In this document: positions 52,505 to 61,136 of the stretch, piece by piece
Layout: every line of letters begins with the position of its first letter
Numbering within the stretch: position 1 is the first letter of the stretch
Source: Ruegeria_C sp040830705
Lineage (GTDB): Bacteria > Pseudomonadota > Alphaproteobacteria > Rhodobacterales > Rhodobacteraceae
Assembly: GCA_040830705.1 (NCBI GenBank)
Contig: JBFOME010000016.1
Coordinates: 124,001-188,000, forward strand
Length of the DNA stretch: 64,000 bases
Reading direction: 5' to 3'
Program-made: the position numbers and the translations under genes
The notes under the pieces: generated by a model
The model's input: the letters and a program-made list of their open reading frames with translations, nothing else
What the model was told of the DNA's origin: nothing
The model's database searches: none

Positions 52505-53158
52505 TCAACGCGCTGGCTGCACCATGTGACGCCGATAGACCTCGATCATCCAACCCAGCATAGTCGCATTCAGGATATGCCAGAGGAAATGCGTGCCCAT
52601 CGGGAGGACCGAACAGATCGGGTCGTCCAGCGACCGGAAGGTGATCGACAGCATCAAGATCACCGCACCGATGATCATACCCCGAGCTGTATCGGGCGCG
52701 CGTGACCTCAAGCCAAACGCAAAGACCAAGATCAACAGCGGAATAGGGGCGTAGGCTGATGACCCTCCAAGCCCCGGAACCATCGCAAAAAGAGGCGCGG
52801 TGAGGGCCGCGTAGGGAATGAACAACGTAGTTAGCAGCAAAGCGGGCCAACGGCTCAGCCCCAGAAAGTCGCGGTTGACCCCGTAGAAATAGACCAGGAT
52901 GAACAGCAATATCGGCACCACATCTGCCATCGCCGCCCAGACCTGTGCATGGGTGTGGAACAGATAGCTGCCCACACCGATCGCCGCCAAAATCCCGACC
53001 AGAACCACCGCCAGTGGCAGGCCCTGCCCCCGCACCCGTCGCCACATGATGAGAGCCGCGATAAGAAAAGCGGCATTGGTCACCGCATTGATCGGCTCGG
53101 CCCAATATCCCGGATCGAGCCGTTCGCAATAGCCGTCGATTTCGCGCATCCATTCCAT
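52505..53158 (-). CDS. Ceramidase-like (CREST superfamily) membrane protein
   Basis: 217 residues, six or seven predicted helices. YCERLDPGYWAEPINAVTNAAF, GVGSYLFHTHAQVWAAMADVVP and GTHFLWHILNATMLGWMI hold the conserved His, Ser and Asp residues of the alkaline-ceramidase/CREST metal-dependent hydrolase fold. It probably cleaves an amide or ester in the membrane, but a ceramide substrate is not established. A different frame on the same strand is also open over the same span; the conserved motifs decide for this one. Confidence 0.85.
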   Translation of the reverse strand: MEWMREIDGYCERLDPGYWAEPINAVTNAAFLIAALIMWRRVRGQGLPLAVVLVGILAAIGVGSYLFHTHAQVWAAMADVVPILLFILVYFYGVNRDFLGLSRWPALLLTTLFIPYAALTAPLFAMVPGLGGSSAYAPIPLLILVFAFGLRSRAPDTARGMIIGAVILMLSITFRSLDDPICSVLPMGTHFLWHILNATMLGWMIEVYRRHMVQPAR

Positions 53159-53214
53159 GGATTTTTACTTAGCCGATGCTAGGCTGGCGCCAACAGGGAA
53201 AAAGGAGTGATCTC

Positions 53215-53907
53215 ATGGACATCATCTGGCTCGGCCATGGCAGCTTTCGGATCGAAACAGGCGACAAGGTTCTGCTGCTGGACCCGTGGCTGACCGGAAA
53301 CCCGGAACTGCCCGAGGACAAACATGACGACGCCATCGCCGGTGCAACCCACATCCTGCTGACCCATGCCCATTTCGATCACGTGATCGATGTGCTGCCG
53401 CTGGCGAAAAAACTGAGCATTCCAGTGATCGGCCAATATGATTTGATGGGATATTGGGGCGAGGCCGAGGGGATCGAAACTGTGGGCTTCAACAAGGGCG
53501 GCACCATCGATCTGGACGGGGTCAGCCTGACCATGGTGCCCGCCTCGCACAGCTCGACCTTCTCGACGCCCGAAGGTTTGCGCACCGGTGGAAGCGAGGT
53601 TGGCTTTATGTTGCGTGCCGAGGGCAAGACCGTCTATATCTCCGGCGACACCGACATCATGGCCGACATGGAGTGGATGGGGGATTATTACAAACCCGAA
53701 ATCGGCGTGCTCAGCGCAGGCGGGTATTTTACCATGGACATGAAGGCAGCGGCCTATGCGGCCAAACGCTATTTCAATTTCAAAACCGTAATCCCCTGTC
53801 ACTACAAGACCTTCCCGATCCTCGCGCAATCGGCCCAGGAGTTGATCGACGGGCTGCCGGGCGTGGCGGTGATCGAGCCAGAGGTGATGACAGCAATCAC
53901 TGTCTGA
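53215..53907 (+). CDS. Metal-dependent hydrolase, MBL fold (UPF0173-like)
   Basis: 230 residues. The metallo-beta-lactamase motif is LLTHAHFDHVIDVLPL, preceded by WLGHGSFRIETGDKVLLLDPW and followed by MVPASHSS, ISGDTDIMADM and VIPCHYKTFPI, giving all His and Asp metal ligands. This matches the UPF0173/UlaG-like branch. Substrate unknown. Start at 53215 after AAAGGAG. Confidence 0.92.
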   Translation: MDIIWLGHGSFRIETGDKVLLLDPWLTGNPELPEDKHDDAIAGATHILLTHAHFDHVIDVLPLAKKLSIPVIGQYDLMGYWGEAEGIETVGFNKGGTIDLDGVSLTMVPASHSSTFSTPEGLRTGGSEVGFMLRAEGKTVYISGDTDIMADMEWMGDYYKPEIGVLSAGGYFTMDMKAAAYAAKRYFNFKTVIPCHYKTFPILAQSAQELIDGLPGVAVIEPEVMTAITV

Positions 53908-53914
53908 CCGACAC

Positions 53915-55318
53915 ATGAAAGGTGCTCCAGAGCGGGTGGTGAACAGCGAATTGGAACGTGACGCCCAACGAAAATGGTGGCTGCTTGGCGCGATGAGCGG
54001 TGTGCTGGGCCTGATCGTGCTGGATGAAACCATCGTCGCGGTCTCTCTGCCTTCGATCACCAGCGAACTGGGCCTGTCAGTCTCGGCGGCGCATTGGGTG
54101 GTCAACGCCTATCTGCTAAGCTTCACCTGCGCAGTGGCCATCGCTGGCCGGCTGGGCGATCACTTTGGCAGAAAGCGCTACTTCTCCGCCGGCGCGGCGG
54201 TGTTTGCCGCGGCCTCGTTGCTGGCGGCGCTGGCCACCGACGGGGCGACGCTGATTGCGGCGCGCGCCTTTCAGGGCATTGCCGCAGCGGTGATCTTCCC
54301 CACATCGATCGCTCTGATCACAGCGGCATTCGCGCCGGAGGAACGCGGCCTTGCCTTTGGATACCAAACCACCTTCGGCGGTATCTTCATGGCCTCGGGC
54401 CCGCTGATCGGCGGATTGCTGACCGAAATGCTGTCCTGGCGCCTGATCTTCTGGATCGGCATCCCCATTGTGATCGGGATCGCCCTGCTGCTCTGGCTGA
54501 TCTGGTCGCCCACCTACGATCCGGAGCGACCAGCGGCGACATCGCAAACGAGGCTGGAGCGGACCGGACCGGCATTGCTGATCGCCGGGCTCTTCGGTTT
54601 GGTCACCTATGTGATGCAGGCGCCAAGCTGTGGTTGGGCCTCGCCACTGTCGCTCGGGCTCGTCATCCCGGCCCTTGCGGTGCTGGCACTGTTTCTGCGG
54701 CAGGAACTGACACATCCGGCCCCGCTGCTGGATCTTGCCTTGCTAAAAATTCCGGAATTCGGAGGCGGCGTGATGGTCTTTGCCATCTTCCAACTGGAAA
54801 AGATCGCGATCTTTGTTTTTGCCGCCCAGTATTTCCAGACCGTGCTGGGCAAATCCCCGATCCTTTCGGGCGTCGTGGTTTCGCTGGCCATCCTTCCGAC
54901 GCTGGTGACATCCGTGCTTGTCGGAAAGGCGACGGATCGCTTCGGGTCCAGGCTAACGCTGACCCGGGGCGCGGCCGTGCACGGTATCGCGATCGTTCTC
55001 TTCGCCGCTGCGACGTATCAGCAGAACTACCTGCTTGCATTCCTGCCGCTGATCCTATGGGGCGCGTCGATGCCGAGCATCGCGATCCCGATCAGGCGGG
55101 TGCAGATGAACGCCGTTCCCAAGGACAAGCACGCGCAGGCCAGCGGAATGAACATGACGATCCAGATGCTGGGCGGCAGCCTCGGCCTGGCCGCCTGCAG
55201 CGCGATTCTGGCCGAAACGCAAAGCTATCCGTTGCTCTTTCTTCTGGTGGGTCTTGTCACGCTCCTGGTCGTGCCGATTGGCCGGCGTTGCATCGCGGGC
55301 CAGCAGAGCACGGCTTAG
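53915..55318 (+). CDS. DHA2-family MFS multidrug exporter (EmrB/QacA-like)
   Basis: 467 residues with about 14 predicted helices. WWLLGAMSGVLGLIVLDETIVAVSLPSI carries the family's LDxTIV motif D, AGRLGDHFGRKRYFSAG motif A and TTFGGIFMASGPLIGG motif C. These pumps use a proton gradient to expel drugs or metabolites. It starts 7 bases after the MBL gene, suggesting one transcript. Confidence 0.93.
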   Translation: MKGAPERVVNSELERDAQRKWWLLGAMSGVLGLIVLDETIVAVSLPSITSELGLSVSAAHWVVNAYLLSFTCAVAIAGRLGDHFGRKRYFSAGAAVFAAASLLAALATDGATLIAARAFQGIAAAVIFPTSIALITAAFAPEERGLAFGYQTTFGGIFMASGPLIGGLLTEMLSWRLIFWIGIPIVIGIALLLWLIWSPTYDPERPAATSQTRLERTGPALLIAGLFGLVTYVMQAPSCGWASPLSLGLVIPALAVLALFLRQELTHPAPLLDLALLKIPEFGGGVMVFAIFQLEKIAIFVFAAQYFQTVLGKSPILSGVVVSLAILPTLVTSVLVGKATDRFGSRLTLTRGAAVHGIAIVLFAAATYQQNYLLAFLPLILWGASMPSIAIPIRRVQMNAVPKDKHAQASGMNMTIQMLGGSLGLAACSAILAETQSYPLLFLLVGLVTLLVVPIGRRCIAGQQSTA

Positions 55319-55328
55319 GTGCACAGGG

Positions 55329-55778
55329 CTAGCGCCGCCCCTGAAAGAAATTCCGCAACAGCTCTGCCGCTTCCTCGCCCGCGATGCCGTCATAGACCTC
55401 GGGCACATGATGCGACTGGCTGTGAGAGAACACCCGCGCGCCATGGGCCACGCCGCCGGACTTTGGATCAGACGCACCATAATAGATCCGGGAGATCCGG
55501 ACGGCGGCGATGGCGGCGGCGCACATGGCACAAGGCTCCAGCGTCACGTAAAGGTCATGGCCCGGCAGGCGTTCGGACCGCGCCGCCGCACAGGCCGCAC
55601 GCAAAGCCAATATCTCGGCATGTGCGGTGGGGTCGTTCATCTCGCGGGTGCGATTTCCGGCAGCGGCCACAACCGCACCATCGGGTGAGACGATCACCGC
55701 GCCCACCGGCACCTCGCCGCGTTCAGCGGCGGCGCGCGCTTCGCTGAGGGCCTGCGCCATATGGGATCGGAACACCAT
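55329..55778 (-). CDS. tadA: tRNA-specific adenosine deaminase TadA
   Basis: 149 residues. The zinc deaminase motifs are PTAHAEILALRAACA and LYVTLEPCAMCAAAIAAVRI (H-A-E and P-C-A-M-C), followed by the TadA-type RISRIYYGASDPKSGGVAHG. It should convert A34 to inosine in tRNA(Arg). N-terminus FRSHMAQALSEARAAAERGE fits. Divergent from rluB. Confidence 0.93.
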   Translation of the reverse strand: MVFRSHMAQALSEARAAAERGEVPVGAVIVSPDGAVVAAAGNRTREMNDPTAHAEILALRAACAAARSERLPGHDLYVTLEPCAMCAAAIAAVRISRIYYGASDPKSGGVAHGARVFSHSQSHHVPEVYDGIAGEEAAELLRNFFQGRR

Positions 55779-55839
55779 GCCCCTGACTGCCGCACATCTT
55801 CGGGTTTCGCAAGCGCGGCAAATGGTCTAAAGCCCGGCC

Positions 55840-56649
55840 ATGAGCAGCACACCCCCTCCCGGCGACCGGATCGCCAAGGTTCTGGCCCGCGCCGGGATCG
55901 CCTCGCGCCGTGAAGCCGAGCGGATGATCGAAGCAGGTCGTATTACGGTGAACGGCAAGAAGATCGACAGCCCGGCGCTGAACGTGACGGCCAAGGACAA
56001 GATCACCGTCGACGGCAAACCGGTGAGCGAGCCTGAACCCGCGCGGCTCTGGCTTTACAACAAGCCTACTGGGCTGGTCACCACGACCAGCGACGAGAAG
56101 GGTCGCAAAACGATTTATGACGACCTGCCCGAGGATCTGCCGCGGGTGATGAGCGTCGGGCGGCTCGACCTCAACTCCGAAGGGCTGTTGCTGCTGACCA
56201 ATGATGGCGGCGTCAAACGCAAGCTGGAACTGCCTTCGACCGGGTGGCTGCGCAAATACCGTGTGCGGATCAATGGCCGCCCCAAGGACGAGGATTTCGC
56301 GCCCTTGCGGCAGGGTCTGGTGATCGATGGTGAGCGGTTTCAGAAAATGACCGTGACGCTTGATCGCCAGCAGGGTGCAAATGCCTGGGTCACAATCGGC
56401 CTGCGCGAGGGCAAGAACCGAGAGATTCGCCGCGCGATGGAGGATATCGGCTTTGCGGTGAACCGTCTGATCCGGGTGTCTTACGGCCCGTTCCAGCTTG
56501 GCAACCTGAAACAAGGCGAGGTCGAAGAGGTCCGCCGCAGGGTGCTGCGCGACCAGCTTGGGCTGGATGCCGAGGGCAAGCCCGACCAGAAACGCCCCGC
56601 CCGACAACAGCGTCAGCGCAGGGGGGCGCCAAAAAACTCCCGCTCATGA
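55840..56649 (+). CDS. rluB: 23S rRNA pseudouridine synthase, RluB-like
   Basis: 269 residues. N-terminal S4 RNA-binding domain IAKVLARAGIASRREAERMIEAGRITVNG (read in two pieces), then the RsuA/RluB/E catalytic domain with GRLDLNSEGLLLLTNDGG holding the catalytic Asp, and LREGKNREIRRAMEDIGF. A basic C-terminal tail (KRPARQQRQRRG) follows. Predicted to modify a uridine in 23S rRNA helix 80-90 region as RluB does. Upstream neighbour tadA is divergent. Confidence 0.9.
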   Translation: MSSTPPPGDRIAKVLARAGIASRREAERMIEAGRITVNGKKIDSPALNVTAKDKITVDGKPVSEPEPARLWLYNKPTGLVTTTSDEKGRKTIYDDLPEDLPRVMSVGRLDLNSEGLLLLTNDGGVKRKLELPSTGWLRKYRVRINGRPKDEDFAPLRQGLVIDGERFQKMTVTLDRQQGANAWVTIGLREGKNREIRRAMEDIGFAVNRLIRVSYGPFQLGNLKQGEVEEVRRRVLRDQLGLDAEGKPDQKRPARQQRQRRGAPKNSRS

Positions 56650-56732
56650 GCGGTTTAACGCAACCTTCCCCCTAGCAAGGTGCGCCTGCATCGCCTAGAT
56701 TCGCAGCCAATGCATCCGAGTTCGGGGGAGTT

Positions 56733-56822
56733 ATGTCTCAATCTGGCATCCAGAAAGCCGCTTTCATCGCGCTTTTGATCCTGATGCTGGGTGTTGCCAC
56801 CGGCTGGATCGGTGGACTCTGA
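56733..56822 (+). CDS. 29-residue membrane micro-protein at the head of the stress cluster
   Basis: An ATG at 56733 preceded by GGGGGAG opens a 29-codon frame to a TGA at 56820-56822. It encodes MSQSGIQKAAFIALLILMLG plus nine more residues ending GWIGGL: a short polar start and one complete transmembrane helix. The next gene starts 5 bases after its stop, so translation is probably coupled. It is too small for ORF callers. No family recognised. Confidence 0.65.
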   Translation: MSQSGIQKAAFIALLILMLGVATGWIGGL

Positions 56823-56826
56823 CGCC

Positions 56827-57735
56827 ATGGCACAGAAATTTGGCGGAAAATACAGCCCGCAATCACAGGATGAGACGGGGCAGGCGCAGGCCAAACGCGG
56901 CCAGTTTGACGGCGCGCGGGTCGATCCGGCGGGTTTCCGCACCAACATCCTGTTCCTGCCGCCGCTGCTGATCGCGTTCTTTTCACTCAATGATGGGGCA
57001 GTCGGCTTGACCATGGGGCTGGTCGCTGCCGCCCTGCTGGTGCTCGCAGCCTGGCTGTTGCGCGAGGGTTTGCGCGCCGAAAGCGCCTATCACGCCCGGA
57101 AAGTCGCGCGCCGCCCGGCTTTTCCGCGCAAAATCTTTTCCTCGGTTCTGACCGGGCTGGGCATTGGCCTGACCGCCTACAAGAACGAATTGATGGATGC
57201 AGGCACCGCCAGCCTGCTGGCCCCTGCCCTTTATGGCATCGTCACCGCCGCTCTGCATGGCACTGCGTTTGGGCTCGACCCGATGAAGGACAAGGGCATG
57301 GAAGGCATCGACACCTTTCAGCAAGACCGCGTGGCCCGCGCGGTGGATGAGGCGGAAACGCTGCTGGCTGAGATGAGCGACGCCATCAAACGCGCGGGCG
57401 ACCGCAAGGTCGAGGCGCGGGTCGAGCGGTTTCAGACCACCGCGCGCGAGCTATTCCGCACGGTCGAAGAAGACCCCCGCGACCTGACCGCCGCCCGCAA
57501 ATACCTGACGGTCTATCTGCGCGGCGCCCGCGACGCCTCTGTCAAGTTCGCCGACATCTACGCCCGCACCCGCGATGCGCAGGCTCTGACCGATTACACC
57601 GCGCTGCTGGACGATCTTGAGCAGAACTTCGCCGCGCGCACCCGCAAGATGCTGCTGGATGATCGCAGCGACCTGACTGTTGAAATAGACGTGTTGCGTG
57701 AAAGACTGCAGCGCGAAGGCGTACGGTTGGACTGA
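56827..57735 (+). CDS. XpaC-family protein (5-bromo-4-chloroindolyl phosphate hydrolysis family)
   Basis: 302 residues. Two hydrophobic helices near residues 37-80 (ILFLPPLLIAFFSLND; LTMGLVAAALLVLAAWLL) anchor it, followed by a long helical cytoplasmic domain with TFQQDRVARAVDEAETLLAEM and KYLTVYLRGARDASVKFADIY, ending in coiled coil. XpaC proteins are widespread partners of TelA; despite the name a phosphatase activity is not established. Start 56827 lies just after the micro-ORF. Next gene is telA-like. Confidence 0.87.
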   Translation: MAQKFGGKYSPQSQDETGQAQAKRGQFDGARVDPAGFRTNILFLPPLLIAFFSLNDGAVGLTMGLVAAALLVLAAWLLREGLRAESAYHARKVARRPAFPRKIFSSVLTGLGIGLTAYKNELMDAGTASLLAPALYGIVTAALHGTAFGLDPMKDKGMEGIDTFQQDRVARAVDEAETLLAEMSDAIKRAGDRKVEARVERFQTTARELFRTVEEDPRDLTAARKYLTVYLRGARDASVKFADIYARTRDAQALTDYTALLDDLEQNFAARTRKMLLDDRSDLTVEIDVLRERLQREGVRLD

Positions 57736-57765
57736 CCGGCGAAAATTTGAATAGGGGAGATTTTA

Positions 57766-58956
57766 ATGTCTGACACCGTCCGCAAGAAGGCCGAAGAAGC
57801 AACGGCAATCGTCAAAGAAGTGACCGAGATCGAATTACCCGCACCGCAGAACGCGATTGTTCCTCTGGAAGAGGCTGACGAGCCGGTCAAGGCCGAAATC
57901 CGGCAGCGCATGGACGAGATCAACATGGATGATACGAACTCGATCGTGTCCTTCGGGTCAGGTGCGCAGGCCGAATTGCAGGAAATCAGCCAGGCCATGC
58001 TGGCCGATGTGCGCAACAAGGATGTGGGCCCGGCGGGCGACAGCCTGCGCAATATCGTCACCACAATCCGCGGTTTTTCGGTCAGCGAGTTGGATGTGCG
58101 GCGCAAGGCAAGCTGGTGGGAAAGGCTGATGGGCCGGGCGGCGCCTTTCGCCAAGTTCACTGCGCGTTTCGAAGAGGTGCAGGGCCAGATCGACAAGATC
58201 ACCGATGATCTGCTGGGCCATGAACATACGCTGTTGAAAGATATCAAATCGCTCGATCTGCTCTATGACAAGACGCTGGGCTTTTATGACGAATTGGCGC
58301 TTTATATTGCGGCGGGCGAGGAAAAGCTGACCGAGCTCGACAGCACCGAAATCCCTGAAAAAGAAGCTGCGGTCGAGGCCGCGCCGGAAGAAGAACAGGT
58401 GATGAAGGCGCAGGAACTACGCGACCTGCGCGCCGCCCGGGACGATCTGGAACGCCGGGTGCATGACCTAAAGTTGACGCGCCAGGTGACGATGCAGTCT
58501 TTGCCCTCGATCCGGCTGGTGCAGGAAAACGACAAGTCGCTGGTGACCAAGATCAATTCGACCCTGGTCAACACAGTGCCGCTCTGGGAAACGCAATTGG
58601 CGCAGGCAGTCACCATCCAGCGCAGCGCCGAAGCCGCCGCCGCCGTGCGTGACGCCAACGACCTGACCAACGAGTTGCTGACCGCCAATGCCGCAAACCT
58701 GCGCGAAAGCAACAAAATGATCCGGCAAGAGATGGAGCGCGGCGTCTTTGACATCGAAGCGGTCAAGCAGGCCAATGCCGATCTGATCGGCACCATCAAT
58801 GAAAGCCTCGCCATCGCCGACGAGGGCAAGGCCAAACGCGCCGCCGCCGAAGAGGAGCTCAAGAAGATGGAAACCGAACTGCGCGACACACTGGCTTCGG
58901 CCAAGGCGCGCAAGGACGGTCTGGGCGATACTGCGTCAACAGCGGTTCCCGGCTGA
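57766..58956 (+). CDS. Toxic anion resistance protein, TelA family
   Basis: 396 residues, almost all helical. WERLMGRAAPFAKFTARFEEVQGQIDKI and NDKSLVTKINSTLVNTVPLWETQLAQA (in pieces) are the TelA/KlaA core; the C-terminal third is coiled coil (KMETELRDTLASAKARKDGL). TelA was found through tellurite resistance; its genes accompany XpaC in many genomes, and a role in membrane or cell-wall stress is more likely than tellurite as such. Spacing of 30 bases from xpaC, with AGGGGAG ahead of the start. Confidence 0.93.
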   Translation: MSDTVRKKAEEATAIVKEVTEIELPAPQNAIVPLEEADEPVKAEIRQRMDEINMDDTNSIVSFGSGAQAELQEISQAMLADVRNKDVGPAGDSLRNIVTTIRGFSVSELDVRRKASWWERLMGRAAPFAKFTARFEEVQGQIDKITDDLLGHEHTLLKDIKSLDLLYDKTLGFYDELALYIAAGEEKLTELDSTEIPEKEAAVEAAPEEEQVMKAQELRDLRAARDDLERRVHDLKLTRQVTMQSLPSIRLVQENDKSLVTKINSTLVNTVPLWETQLAQAVTIQRSAEAAAAVRDANDLTNELLTANAANLRESNKMIRQEMERGVFDIEAVKQANADLIGTINESLAIADEGKAKRAAAEEELKKMETELRDTLASAKARKDGLGDTASTAVPG

Positions 58957-58962
58957 TCCTAT

Positions 58963-59937
58963 ATGGCGCACGCTCGGGCAGATACGCGGATCGGGGCGAC
59001 CCGGATCGGGGCCACGGCCCTGCTGCTTATGCTGCTTGGGGCGTGCGAGCAGGGTCTTCAGACCTCGCTCACGCCCCCTGCCCGCCCCGACGATTTGGTT
59101 CCGACAGAACCAGTCGCGGTCACCCCGTCCGCAAAAAGTCAGGATCTGGCGCGTTACTATGAGAAGGTACAGAATGACCTTCTGACGCGCGGGCTGCTGC
59201 GCACCGATGGGGGCGGCCCTGATACGCCCTATGACGCCGAAGATCTGGTCCGCAACTTCGAAGTCATCGCCTTTTTTGATGAATATTCCCCGGTCGCCGC
59301 ACCGCTCTCCAGCCGCCGCGCAAGCGGGCGACTCAGCCGCTGGTCAGGACCGGTGCGCATCAGCACGGAATTCGGGGCATCCGTGCCTCTCGATCGTCGC
59401 GAGCAGGATGCGCGCAATGTCTCCAATTTCGCGGATCGCCTCGCCCGGCTGACCAAACATCCGATCACCGCCAGCAATCGCAACCCCAATTTCCATGTTT
59501 TTGTGGCCGGTGAAGACGATACAGATTTCGTGCAGGCGCGCTTAAAGCAGATCATCCCGTCGATCAGCGCAAATGAACTGGCGCTTTTCGACAACCTGCC
59601 ACGCTCGTTCTATTGCCTTGTCGTGGCGGTTTCGGCCAATGGCGCACCGCAGAACTATACCCGGGCCGTGGCGCTTGTACGCGCCGAGCACCCCGATCTG
59701 GTGCGGCTGAGCTGCATCCACGAAGAGATTTCGCAAGGGTTGGGCCTGCCCAATGACAGCCCAGCCGCGCGGCCTTCGATCTTTAACGATGATGATGAGT
59801 TTGCGCTGCTGACCAGCCATGACGAAAAACTGCTGACAATGCTGTACGACCCGCGCCTGCGACAGGGCATGACTGCCGATCAGGCGCGGCCCGTGTCCGA
59901 GGTTATTGCGCGGGAACTGACGGGCCCCTCTTCATAG
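58963..59937 (+). CDS. DUF2927 lipoprotein
   Basis: 324 residues. Lipobox LLGAC with Cys28. DUF2927 segments: RLSRWSGPVRISTEFGASVP, VSNFADRLARLTKHPI, and CIHEEISQGLGLPNDSPAARP. The last holds H253-E254-E255-x-x-Q258, reminiscent of the HExxH zinc peptidase helix but with Gln in place of the second His. It could be a metallopeptidase-like or binding protein in the periplasm. It starts 6 bases after telA stops. Confidence 0.88.
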   Translation: MAHARADTRIGATRIGATALLLMLLGACEQGLQTSLTPPARPDDLVPTEPVAVTPSAKSQDLARYYEKVQNDLLTRGLLRTDGGGPDTPYDAEDLVRNFEVIAFFDEYSPVAAPLSSRRASGRLSRWSGPVRISTEFGASVPLDRREQDARNVSNFADRLARLTKHPITASNRNPNFHVFVAGEDDTDFVQARLKQIIPSISANELALFDNLPRSFYCLVVAVSANGAPQNYTRAVALVRAEHPDLVRLSCIHEEISQGLGLPNDSPAARPSIFNDDDEFALLTSHDEKLLTMLYDPRLRQGMTADQARPVSEVIARELTGPSS

Positions 59938-59964
59938 GCCCAAAGACAGGAGAAAGACTGCACC

Positions 59965-61113
59965 ATGGGTATTTTTGATTTTCTTTCCGGTGAGTTCATC
60001 GACGTCATCCATTGGGTAGATGACACCCGCGACACCATGGTCTGGCGGTTCCAGCGTGAAGGGCATGAGATCAAATACGGCGCCAAGCTGACCGTGCGCG
60101 AGGGGCAGTCGGCGGTTTTTGTGCATGAGGGGCAGTTGGCGGATGTATTCACGCCGGGGCTCTACATGTTGGAAACCAATAACATGCCGATCATGACGAC
60201 GCTGCAGCATTGGGATCACGGGTTCAAAAGCCCGTTCAAATCCGAGATTTATTTCGTCAACACAACCCGGTTCAACAACCTCAAATGGGGTACCAAGAAC
60301 CCAATCATGCTGCGCGATCCGGAGTTCGGGCCAACCCGCATCCGGGCCTACGGCACCTACACCGTGCGGGTGAAGGACCCCGCCAAGTTCCTGATCGAGA
60401 TCGTCGGCACCGATGGCGAGTTCACCATGGACGAGATCAGCTATCAGATCCGCAACATCATCGTGCAGGAGTTTTCCCGCGTCATCGCCGCGTCAGGCAT
60501 CCCGGTGCTGGATATGGCGGCCAACACCGCTGATCTGGGCAAGCTGATCGCCGCCGAGGTCTCGCCCGTGGTCGATGCCTACGGCCTGGAGATGCCGGAA
60601 TTCTACATTGAAAACATATCGCTCCCACCCGCAGTTGAAGCGGCGCTGGACAAGCGGACCTCGATGGGATTGGCGGGGGATCTGGGCAAGTTTACCCAGT
60701 ATTCAGCTGCCGAGGCCATGACCGCTGCGGCCAACAATCCCGGCGGCGGTGGCGGCATGGGCGCGGGTCTTGGCATGGGAATGGGCATGGCGATGGCGCA
60801 GCAACTGGGGAACATGGCAGCGGGTCAACCGTCAGGCCCCTGGGGATCGCCCGTCCCCGCTGCCGCGCAACCCGCAGCATCCGTGGCACCGCCGCCTCCG
60901 CCGCCAGTAGAGCATGTGTGGCATATCGCGGTTGACGGGCAGACTTCTGGCCCGTTCTCCAAGGCCAAGCTGGGGCGAATGGCAACCGCTGGCGAGATCA
61001 CCCGCGAAACCTATGTCTGGACCGCCGGTCAGGACGGCTGGAAACGCGCCGAAGACGTGCAGGAACTGGCGCAGCTCTTTACCATCCTGCCGCCGCCCCC
61101 ACCGGGCGCATAG
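59965..61113 (+). CDS. SPFH-domain protein with C-terminal GYF_2 domain (YdjI-like)
   Basis: 382 residues. Residues about 25-240 are the SPFH/band-7 domain of the YdjI (virion core protein) group: FIDVIHWVDDTRDTMVWRFQ, then LTVREGQSAVFVHEGQLADVF and ITDEISY-like DEISYQIRNIIVQEFSRVIA. A Gly/Met-rich linker (GGGGGMGAGLGMGMGMAMA) and a Pro-rich stretch lead to a GYF_2 domain from about residue 322 (HIAVDGQTSGPFSKAKLGRM, WTAGQDGWKRAEDV). YdjI in Bacillus helps PspA-type membrane protection. It probably recruits partners through the GYF_2 part. Confidence 0.9.
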   Translation: MGIFDFLSGEFIDVIHWVDDTRDTMVWRFQREGHEIKYGAKLTVREGQSAVFVHEGQLADVFTPGLYMLETNNMPIMTTLQHWDHGFKSPFKSEIYFVNTTRFNNLKWGTKNPIMLRDPEFGPTRIRAYGTYTVRVKDPAKFLIEIVGTDGEFTMDEISYQIRNIIVQEFSRVIAASGIPVLDMAANTADLGKLIAAEVSPVVDAYGLEMPEFYIENISLPPAVEAALDKRTSMGLAGDLGKFTQYSAAEAMTAAANNPGGGGGMGAGLGMGMGMAMAQQLGNMAAGQPSGPWGSPVPAAAQPAASVAPPPPPPVEHVWHIAVDGQTSGPFSKAKLGRMATAGEITRETYVWTAGQDGWKRAEDVQELAQLFTILPPPPPGA

Positions 61114-61136
61114 CACGTCAACAGGAAGGCCGATCC

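Noticed and set aside
52494..53153. A 219-codon frame in another register over the ceramidase-like gene.
   Set aside because: Only the 52505-53158 frame contains the conserved His/Asp/Ser motifs and membrane helices.
54094..55332. A 412-codon same-strand frame inside the DHA2 exporter gene.
   Set aside because: Composition is Arg/Gly/Asp-rich without membrane helices, whereas the frame from 53915 encodes a complete MFS protein.
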